This document shows positions 57,799 to 64,000 of a stretch of DNA of 64,000 bases, in pieces. The DNA is taken from contig NZ_JBNCAN010000024.1 in NCBI RefSeq assembly GCF_049808615.1, positions 11,718-75,717 of the forward strand, given 5' to 3'. The notes beneath the pieces were generated by a model. It did not search any database. It was not told the origin of the DNA and worked only from the letters and a program-made list of their open reading frames with translations. A program made the translations under genes and the position numbers. The first letter of the stretch is position 1, and each line of letters begins with the position of its first letter. The stretch comes from Modicisalibacter sp049808615. Lineage in GTDB: Bacteria > Pseudomonadota > Gammaproteobacteria > Pseudomonadales > Halomonadaceae.

Positions 57799-59655
57799 AT
57801 GAATGTCGACGCCATCTTCGAGGCATTGATCGCCTGGCACGCCTTGGGCGTAGTGATCGTGCTTGGGTTGTTGATATTGATCGTCTCGACCCGTTCGACT
57901 TGGGCCATTGTGCTGGGTGCTCTTGGCTTCGTCTACACCCTTTTCTGGGGCGTGTGGCGGGTGGCGGACATGATGACCGGAGTGGGCATCAATCAATCCG
58001 TCATCTTTCATTTCTTCAGTGGCACCGAGGGTGCGGATTACACTCAGTTCTGGCGAGAAATCGTCGTATTCACGGCGTTTGTCAGTCTGGCGGTGCTGTT
58101 TCTTCTGCTCCCGTTAATCACTACCTGGCAGCGACGCCGGTCTCAGTACATCGAGCCACCCCGTCCCGGTCGTTTTGCGGTGCACGGTTTGATGGCGTCG
58201 TTGACTCTGGGGGTTCTGCTGGTGGGCGCAGGCTGGTTGGCGTCACCTTGGCACCAGAACATCGTCGCGCTGACCCATACCTACTCGACACTCGATGACG
58301 ATCAGGAACGTCGGCTAGAGGCGCTGTACAATACCGACCGGCGGTCGCTGAGTCGTGACAAGAACCTGGTCGTGCTCTACCTGGAGAGTGTCGAATCGAC
58401 GTACTTCGATGAGCGTCTGTTCCCTGATCTGTTACCGCAGTTACAGGAATTACGCAGCGAATCTGCCTACCTTTCCGGCATCGAGCAGACCCCGGGTGCC
58501 GGCTGGACGATTGCGGGGCTCGTGAATACCCAATGTGGCCTGCCGCTGGTCACGCCGGGAGCGGGTGCCAACGAGATGGGCAAGGTGGCCCACTTCCTGC
58601 CCAAGGCAAAGTGCTTTGCCGAGTATCTTGGCGAAAACGGCTTCGATACGGTTTATATGGGAGGTTCTTCCGCGAAATTCGCCGGGAAGGGGCGCTTCCT
58701 GGAACAGCACGGTTTCGATACCGTGCGGGACAAGCACTATTTCAAAGAGTGGCAACAGACCAAGGGCAAGTTTGCCGTCTGGGGCGCCTACGACGACGAA
58801 GTGCTGGAAAGTACCTATGCAGAATTCGTCGAACTCTCGAAGAAAGAAACACCCTTTGCGCTTTTTGCGCTGACCATGGACACCCATCATCCGCACGGCC
58901 ACATCTCGCCCAGCTGCCAGGAGGTGCGCTACCGGGACGGTGACATCAAGACGCTGAACGCCTTGCGTTGCGCGGATCGGCTGGTATCGCGTTTCATTGA
59001 AAGGGTGCGCCATTCGCCTTATTACCAGAATACGCGGCTGGTCGTGCTCTCGGATCATCTGGCCATGGTCAACGATGCTCAGGAGATCATTGAGCAGGCG
59101 GATAAACGGGAAAATCTGCTGATGGTGTTCGACAGCGATGTAGCCCCAGGGGAGCGCAGGGTACAGGGGACCATGCTCGATGTCGGTGCCACCCTCATGA
59201 GTTTGATGGGGGCGGATAAGACCGCACTGGGGTTCGGGCGCTCGCTACTCGAGCCGGAGCCCGCCAGTGCGCCAGCCTATACCAAGGATTACTACACCAG
59301 CGGCGACGTAACACCCTACCTGAGCTTTGCCCGTGGCTTGTGGGGCATGCCGACGGTCAGCGGAGAAATCAGAAGCAGTGGCCACGAAATCCTGTTGGGT
59401 GACAACCGGCTCGAGGCCCCTTTCTTCTCCGTTCTCAACGAGCACAACAAGGTCGTGGAGCTCTATTTTCAGAACTTTGCCGAGCATCTGGATGGGCTCA
59501 AAGAAGGGGCGCGTTATCTGTATGCTCTTGAGTGCCAGGAGTCTCGAGAAGCAATTGCTGGAGTATGCCTCGTATCGGGACTGAAAGGCGCGGGAGAACG
59601 CGTCTTTCCTTCGTCGGAGCTCATCAATGGTGTTCTTGCCTCTGAGGTTTTGTAA
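57799..59655 (+). CDS. LTA synthase/phosphoglycerol transferase-like sulfatase-fold membrane protein
   Basis: 618 residues. Four or five N-terminal membrane helices (to ~residue 150) precede a periplasmic sulfatase/alkaline-phosphatase-fold domain: NLVVLYLESVEST, the nucleophile threonine in GAGWTIAGLVNTQCG, YMGGSSAKFAGKG, DTHHPHG and LVVLSDHLAM. This is the layout of OpgB/MdoB and LtaS-type enzymes that move phosphoglycerol or phosphoethanolamine onto periplasmic glycans or LPS. A weak upstream region makes ATG 57799 tentative; TTG 57775 is in frame. Confidence 0.87.
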   Translation: MNVDAIFEALIAWHALGVVIVLGLLILIVSTRSTWAIVLGALGFVYTLFWGVWRVADMMTGVGINQSVIFHFFSGTEGADYTQFWREIVVFTAFVSLAVLFLLLPLITTWQRRRSQYIEPPRPGRFAVHGLMASLTLGVLLVGAGWLASPWHQNIVALTHTYSTLDDDQERRLEALYNTDRRSLSRDKNLVVLYLESVESTYFDERLFPDLLPQLQELRSESAYLSGIEQTPGAGWTIAGLVNTQCGLPLVTPGAGANEMGKVAHFLPKAKCFAEYLGENGFDTVYMGGSSAKFAGKGRFLEQHGFDTVRDKHYFKEWQQTKGKFAVWGAYDDEVLESTYAEFVELSKKETPFALFALTMDTHHPHGHISPSCQEVRYRDGDIKTLNALRCADRLVSRFIERVRHSPYYQNTRLVVLSDHLAMVNDAQEIIEQADKRENLLMVFDSDVAPGERRVQGTMLDVGATLMSLMGADKTALGFGRSLLEPEPASAPAYTKDYYTSGDVTPYLSFARGLWGMPTVSGEIRSSGHEILLGDNRLEAPFFSVLNEHNKVVELYFQNFAEHLDGLKEGARYLYALECQESREAIAGVCLVSGLKGAGERVFPSSELINGVLASEVL

Positions 59656-59713
59656 GTCTGCCAGAAAGATCGAAAAGCGATGGTGCTTTATTTAAAAGTG
59701 CTTTAAAGCAAAA

Positions 59714-59743
59714 AAGAGAGAACCGGCAAACGGGTTCTCTCTT
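59714..59743 (-). terminator. Rho-independent terminator of the YqjD-like operon
   Basis: AAGAGAGAACC (59714-59724) and GGTTCTCTCTT (59733-59743) form a perfect 11-bp stem with an 8-base loop. On the minus strand a T run follows (TTTTTTGCTTT), placing a classical terminator 28 bp after the stop of the minus-strand gene at 59772. Confidence 0.85.
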
Positions 59744-59771
59744 GAAATAGAACTATATCAAAAATCGCTTA

Positions 59772-60866
59772 TTAGACTCCTCTCGACGGCGGGTTGCCAG
59801 AACCCATATCGGTTCTTGAAATATCTTGCTCCGTTGGCCTGGTCGGGCTTGATGGCGACGCCTGGGATGGATTGCCGGGTGTGCTGACCCCGGGTGTACC
59901 TGAACCCCCCGGGGTGCTCTGAGAACCAGAGCCCGCTGGAGCATTCTGTTTTGCCTGTTCAGCCTTGTCCTGTACCTTTGCCTGGGCCTTGTCGGCATGC
60001 TTCTGACCTTCCTCGGCGGCACGATCGACCAGCTTGTCCCGGGTATCGCCGAACCGCTCATTCTCAAAGCGCGTGGACGGTAACAGGCTTCCGATTGCGG
60101 CGCCAATGGCGACGCCCAAGGCCGCCGTCACCAGAGGATGCTCCTGGATGAACTGCGTGGTTTGCTGTCCTGCATTCTGAGCGCCTTGAGAGGCACCGCG
60201 CAGGGCGGAACGCGAGCCGCTTTTCATCCTCGCCGTACCATCACGCATGCTATTCGACATGTCCTGGGCACGGCCTTTCACACCGCTCGATATGTGTTGC
60301 GCCTTTTCCTTGGCACCGCTCATCCGATCCTTGCCTTGACGATCATCGTAGTCCGTATCTCCCACGGCGCCAGTCGTATACGCAGCCGGCGGCACGCGGG
60401 TCGTCGTCGGTGCGGTCGTGCCGGTGGTCGGCGGAACGCTAGTGGAAGAAGGTACTGACGATGTCGGTGGTACCCGAGTGGAGCCAGTGGCTGTGCCGGT
60501 AGGCGCCGGACGCGTGGTCATGGGATAGTGTCGGCTGTCCTCGTAGCCATGGATATCAACGTCATCATGGTGTTGGCGACGTGAATACTTGTCGGGGTTG
60601 CGCTGGGCCATCATCAGCCAGCCCAGGCCAACGCCGGTAAGCACAAAAGGCACCGGATTGTTCTTGATGGTATCGCTCAGGTTGGAAGCAAATTCATTGG
60701 CCCCTCCACTGCGCACATAGTCGAGCGTGGTGTCTATCAATCGCTGAGGCGAGATCTTCTCTTCGAGTTCGTGCAGAGTGCGATCCAGCCGTTCGCGATT
60801 CCCTTCGATATCGGATTCGATCTCTTCGGGCTTACGGGTGTCCTGATTATCCTGGTTATCGCTCAT
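59772..60866 (-). CDS. DUF3618-containing envelope protein with low-complexity tail
   Basis: 364 residues. The N-terminal DUF3618 part is PEEIESDIEGNRERLDRTLHELEEKISPQRLID, followed by a possible short membrane helix (FVLTGVGLGWLMMAQ). A Thr/Pro/Ser-rich linker (about residues 117-165) and an Ala/Gln/Lys-rich helical region lead to a second YqjD-like anchor, QEHPLVTAALGVAIGAAIGSLLPSTRFE. The C-terminus is again Ser/Gly/Pro-rich. Last gene of a three-gene operon with a strong terminator; likely membrane-anchored and perhaps stress-related. Confidence 0.8.
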   Translation of the reverse strand: MSDNQDNQDTRKPEEIESDIEGNRERLDRTLHELEEKISPQRLIDTTLDYVRSGGANEFASNLSDTIKNNPVPFVLTGVGLGWLMMAQRNPDKYSRRQHHDDVDIHGYEDSRHYPMTTRPAPTGTATGSTRVPPTSSVPSSTSVPPTTGTTAPTTTRVPPAAYTTGAVGDTDYDDRQGKDRMSGAKEKAQHISSGVKGRAQDMSNSMRDGTARMKSGSRSALRGASQGAQNAGQQTTQFIQEHPLVTAALGVAIGAAIGSLLPSTRFENERFGDTRDKLVDRAAEEGQKHADKAQAKVQDKAEQAKQNAPAGSGSQSTPGGSGTPGVSTPGNPSQASPSSPTRPTEQDISRTDMGSGNPPSRGV

Positions 60867-61299
60867 TTTTCAGCTGCTCCTTAGCCTGGCCTTTGTGATG
60901 TTGTGCCAAATCCTTGTCATATTGAACGCTGGAGATAGTGCGTTGAGGCATCAGGTTCGTGGCCTTGAGTTTCTTCTTACCGCCCTGCAGCATGATGAAC
61001 CCGATAATGACGACGATGACGCCCACGATCAGCGCAGAGAGCCAAGGCGTCTGAAGTACCGTATCCAGTCCGAACACCGCTGCGGCGAGCAGTACCAGAA
61101 AACCGCACATGAGCACCGCGCCGGCCGCTGCAATGGAGCCGATACCGTTACCCACCTGGGAGACCTTCTGTGCCATTTCCGCCTTGGCAAGATCGACTTC
61201 GTTACGCACTAACGCCGTGACTTCATTCGTCAGGCTCGCGATCAAGGACCCGAAAGACGAAGTGTTCTCTCTCGTCGTGTTTCTGTTGTCTGTATCCAT
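60856..61299 (-). CDS. Phage holin/YqjE-family membrane protein
   Basis: 147 residues. SFGSLIASLTNEVTALVRNEVDLAKAEMAQKVSQVGNGIGSIAAAGAVLMCGFLVLLAAAVFGLDTVL is the pattern of the putative actinobacterial holin-X/YqjE family: an amphipathic helix then two membrane helices (to LIVGVIVVIIGFIMLQGG). Its end overlaps the next gene by 11 bp. Middle gene of the operon; unrelated to prophage despite the family name. Confidence 0.85.
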   Translation of the reverse strand: MDTDNRNTTRENTSSFGSLIASLTNEVTALVRNEVDLAKAEMAQKVSQVGNGIGSIAAAGAVLMCGFLVLLAAAVFGLDTVLQTPWLSALIVGVIVVIIGFIMLQGGKKKLKATNLMPQRTISSVQYDKDLAQHHKGQAKEQLKNER

Positions 61300-61375
61300 G
61301 CTGTTAGCCTCCCTGGCTGGTAGAGCTGAGTTGTTTGCGCTTGCCGGTTTCTCTATCAGGCGAACGTATCAAGCT

Positions 61376-61948
61376 TCAATAAGGACTCGAACCAGGCGAG
61401 CCGCTCGGCGCACCCGGTGTCGTACTGCCGGCACCCGGGGTCGTATTGGCAGTGCCAGGCGCAGACAAGGTAGACGATCCGGAATAGGACGCGTTCGACG
61501 GGCTATGTTGCTGCGAGCTATTCAAGAAGCGCGCCAGGAAGAAGCCGGCCGCGATCGCACCGCCCAGGAACACGGCGGGTTGACGACGGCTATAGTCCTG
61601 TAGCTGATACATCAGGGTGTCCAGGTTCTGTTCACGCAATCGCTGGGAAATAGCGTCCGTAGCCCTGGCGATATTATTGGCGTAACCAGAAAAATAACGC
61701 TGATCCTGTGCCTCGAACTCTTTCGCCATCTTGCGAAAGACCGTCGATAGGCTTTCCGCTTGATCCGCTGCCACGCCTTTCTGATGATCGAACATGCCTT
61801 CGGCCTGAGCACGTGCCGCATCCCTGACTTCGTCGGCAGTCTGGCGACCTTTTTCCTTCATGTCATCGTGATGCGAAGTAGCCGTGCCGGTAGATGTGCT
61901 ACCCGAAGAAGACGTGTTTGGAGTGGTGGGGTTTTCTGGATTGGTCAT
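61376..61948 (-). CDS. YqjD/ElaB-like protein with Ser/Gly/Pro-rich tails
   Basis: 190 residues. A Ser/Thr-rich N-terminus leads to a long amphipathic coiled coil (MKEKGRQTADEVRDAARAQAEGMFDHQ... to REQNLDTLMYQL), then one membrane segment, RQPAVFLGGAIAAGFFLARFLNSS, the YqjD-type C-terminal anchor. A Gly/Ser/Pro tail follows. AGGGAGA precedes ATG 61948. First gene of the operon; YqjD and relatives anchor ribosomes to the membrane in stationary phase in E. coli, a role only inferred here. Confidence 0.8.
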   Translation of the reverse strand: MTNPENPTTPNTSSSGSTSTGTATSHHDDMKEKGRQTADEVRDAARAQAEGMFDHQKGVAADQAESLSTVFRKMAKEFEAQDQRYFSGYANNIARATDAISQRLREQNLDTLMYQLQDYSRRQPAVFLGGAIAAGFFLARFLNSSQQHSPSNASYSGSSTLSAPGTANTTPGAGSTTPGAPSGSPGSSPY

Positions 61949-62007
61949 GCGGCATCTCCCTATTTAACCCATGTTAAAAAAGCCGAAATCGACTATTTCA
62001 ACTGACC

Positions 62008-62026
62008 ATGTGATTCCATGTCACAT
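62008..62026. promoter_or_regulatory. CRP-like inverted repeat upstream of the YqjD-like operon
   Basis: ATGTGA (62008-62013) and TCACAT (62021-62026) are perfect arms with a 7-base spacer, 60 bp upstream of ATG 61948. A real CRP site has a 6-base spacer (TGTGA-N6-TCACA), so this is one base off and uncertain. Confidence 0.25.
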
Positions 62027-62193
62027 CTTCAAAATGTAGTTCTCATTTATAGACTGTCAATGGAAATATGGGATGTGATTTTGATGTTAATCTCGGATGT
62101 TAACCTAGGTAAAAGTTCTTGAATTGGGAGAGTAAATTGCCAGGAAAGAAGGGAAGGGGGTGATAGGAATAATGGAGAAAATAACGAGGAAAT

Positions 62194-62219
62194 GAGTATG
62201 CCGGTCACCCGGCATACTC
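62194..62219. terminator. Hairpin after the chemoreceptor gene
   Basis: GAGTATGCCGG (62194-62204) and CCGGCATACTC (62209-62219) form a perfect 11-bp stem with loop TCAC, starting 14 bp after the minus-strand stop at 62234. No long T run follows, but its place suggests termination of the chemoreceptor gene. Confidence 0.5.
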
Positions 62220-62233
62220 TTGAAGCCGATCGC

Positions 62234-63863
62234 TTAGAACTCCTCCCATTCCATCTCGTCGGACGTCGCAGGTGCCTTTTTGGCGGCATCCTGCTTGCTG
62301 GCGCTCGATACCTGCTTGCTTGTCGCAGACGGCAGGGCATGTGGCGCCTTCTGGGCAGGAGCGATAGCGGTAGATCTCTTGGCCGTACTGTCGCTAAGGC
62401 GGAAGATCGACATGGCCGCTTCGAGCTGCTCGGCCTGCTCCTCGAGTGAGGAGGCAGCTGCTGCTGCTTCCTCGACCAGGGAAGCGTTCTGCTGAGTCAC
62501 CTGATCCATCTGAGTGATGGCCTGATTGACCTGTTCGATGCCGGAACTCTGCTCCTGAGAAGCGCTGGAGATCTCGTCCATGATGTCGGTGACACGGCGC
62601 ACGGATTCAACGATGTCGCGCATGGTGCCGCCGGCGCTTTCGACCAAGGCTGATCCTTGATCGATTTGCAAGGCGGATGCTTCGATCAATGCCTTGATCT
62701 CCTTGGCGGCGTCCGCACTGCGGCTGGCCAGATTGCGCACCTCGGAAGCCACCACCGCAAAGCCTCGGCCCTGCTCGCCGGCCCGGGCTGCTTCCACCGA
62801 GGCATTCAGCGCCAGGATATTGGTCTGGAAAGCGATGGAGTCGATGACACCGATGATATCGGTAACCTGTTTGGAGCTGGCTGCGATGCCGCGCATGGTA
62901 GTGGTGACTTCATTAACCACCTCGAACCACCTCGCCACCCCGAGTCGCGGTAGTGGACGCCTCTTTCGCTAACGTGCTGCCCTGACGAGCATTGTCGGCG
63001 TTCTGCTTCACCGTGGTCGTCAGTTCTTCCATGCTGGCAGCCGTCTCCTGAAGTGCCGCCGCTTGCTCCTCGGTTCGTGAAGAGAGGTCGGTATTGCCGC
63101 TGGCGATTTCCCGCGACCCGATATGAATCGAGCCGCTGCTGTTGCGTACCGTCGAGACGGTCTTGGTCAAACCATCCTGCATGTCGCGCATCGCGGAAAA
63201 CAACTGACCGATCTCGTTGCGGCCATAATCCTGGACCTTATGAGAAAGATCGCCCCCGGCAATGCGGCCGAAATGTTGCACTGCCTCCTGCAAGGGGCGG
63301 ATGACCATGCGGATCATGCCGGTACGGACGAGCAGAACGATTGTGCCGGCCAATACCAGGACTATCAGCATGATGATCTCGGCGGTGTCGGTCTGCTCGG
63401 CATACCCGTTCATGAAGGTGCTGATGCGCTCCTCAACATAGTCCATCAATTCTCGGCTGACTTGACGGAATTCTGCCCCAGCCGCATCAATATTAGGTTT
63501 CAGGGTGGCGTACGCAGTGAGATTGCCTCGCTCCAGGGCTTCTATCTGGTGCAGGAGTCCATTATTGACGAGTTCATTGTAAGCTGCCTGAATTCGCTGT
63601 TCGAACTGACGACCCTGTTCTGAGTTTTTAGGTGTCTCCAGATAGCGGGTAAACAGCATCTCGGTACGCTGCAAGATGGCTTGGGCCTCTGCAAGTGATG
63701 CTTTAGCTTCATCGCTTTCGCCTCGACTCATACGATCGACGAATTCCTGCATCGCTATTTGTGCATTGGCGATATTCACCCGGGTGCGGTTGATGGGCTT
63801 GAGTAGCCCCGCGTTCAAGCGATCGACATTGGCAATGGCCCTTTGTCCTTGCTGATTGGACAT
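62234..63863 (-). pseudogene. Methyl-accepting chemotaxis protein, frameshifted and 5'-truncated
   Basis: Two overlapping frames make one receptor. The upstream frame (63863-62913) holds a helical periplasmic ligand domain, a membrane helix (TAEIIMLIVLVLAGTIVLLV), HAMP and the first signalling repeats (SSRTEEQAAALQETAASMEELTTTVKQN). It stops early at RGGEVVRGG. The other frame (62938-62234) carries on with EVVNEVTTTMRGIA, the hairpin tip IIGVIDSIAFQTNILALNASVEAARAGEQGRGFAVVA, and a C-terminal EMEWEEF close to the CheR-docking pentapeptide. The cause is a 10-base tandem duplication. The usual first membrane helix before GLGVAGLGYMS is also missing. Confidence 0.85.
62915..62934. repeat. 10-bp tandem duplication in the chemoreceptor gene
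   Basis: AACCACCTCG occurs twice head to tail (62915-62924 and 62925-62934). Removing one copy restores the standard reading RGGEVVNEVTTTM across the break. Ten bases shift the frame by one. Confidence 0.9.
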
Positions 63864-64000
63864 GTAACCCAGTCCGGCGACCCCTAGCCCGGATATTGCA
63901 CCGGGCTGGTCAGCAGCGCCCAGATTCCGAGGGCGCGGGCCGTTGCCGCGCCCAAGCCTCTAATTTGATGGTTTTTTGATCAGTTCTTTGGTTTCAGAAC
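63864..64000 (-). other. Edge region: possible end of another gene and a foreign junction
   Basis: On the minus strand, one frame from the window end reads SETKELIKKPSN then TAG (63960), which may be the tail of a gene beyond the window. Between this stop and the receptor frame, AGCCCGG-N8-CCGGGCT forms a hairpin (63882-63903), and the sequence does not encode the hydrophobic helix expected for a receptor N-terminus. This fits an inserted element joined to the receptor gene near 63885, but no terminal repeat or transposase can be confirmed here. Confidence 0.3.

Noticed and set aside
60856..61299. Prophage holin
   Set aside because: The family name includes holin, but the protein is YqjE-like in an operon with YqjD-like and DUF3618 genes, with no phage genes around.

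Overview
The window looks like a chromosomal segment of a moderately halophilic gammaproteobacterium, most likely Halomonas or a close relative. This is inferred from gene content: TRAP transport, a sucrose-phosphate synthase/phosphatase fusion, Yip1 and YqjD-type envelope proteins, glutaryl-CoA dehydrogenase paired with a family III CoA-transferase, and REP-like intergenic repeats. No rRNA, tRNA, CRISPR array or complete insertion sequence was seen. The first ~8 kb, above all the polymerase gene at 1.5-2.8 kb, is visibly AT-richer than the rest, as is usual for exchangeable O-antigen loci.

0-13 kb is a surface-polysaccharide locus: the end of an initiating sugar-phosphate transferase, a GT4, a Wzy/WaaL-type polymerase or ligase, a GT8, then rfbB-rfbA-wecF-acyltransferase-wecE, which together would make and transfer a dTDP-Fuc4NAc-type sugar. 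Two paralogous GT4 genes on the minus strand bracket this cassette, and a YrbL-like kinase sits beside the second.

11.5-19 kb holds toxin-antitoxin genes: MNT with a HEPN-like partner, YefM-YoeB, HipBA with three palindromic operators at even spacing, and a HigBA-type pair. These are interleaved with a ParB-like protein, a beta-CASP nuclease and a Yip1 membrane protein. Three more toxin-antitoxin modules further on are decayed: Xre/RES at 25.5-26.3 kb, RelBE at 31.0 kb and VapBC at 42.3-42.5 kb.

19-31 kb carries a MotA/MotB-like stator pair with an unusual repeat linker, a DASH-type cryptochrome with its small DUF2256 partner, an InaA/WaaP-type kinase, a GGDEF-EAL protein and a ribose operon (rbsACB-rbsR) with a LacI-type operator.

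31-42 kb is a GntR-controlled catabolic island: a TRAP transporter, a crotonase, a CoA-transferase, a class V aminotransferase and a giant FAD/Fe-S 2-hydroxyacid dehydrogenase. Its substrate cannot be read from the sequence, and it is the best candidate here for an undescribed pathway. 42-48 kb adds an alpha/beta hydrolase, an exported amidohydrolase and a gcdH/CoA-transferase pair for glutarate. 48-53 kb is a glycosyltransferase group around a sucrose-phosphate synthase/phosphatase fusion. 53-57 kb is a phosphonate-type ABC transporter without catabolic genes. 57-62 kb holds a HAD phosphatase, an LTA-synthase-like sulfatase-fold enzyme and a three-gene YqjD/YqjE-like envelope operon. The window ends in a chemoreceptor gene broken by a 10-bp tandem duplication and apparently truncated at its 5' end.
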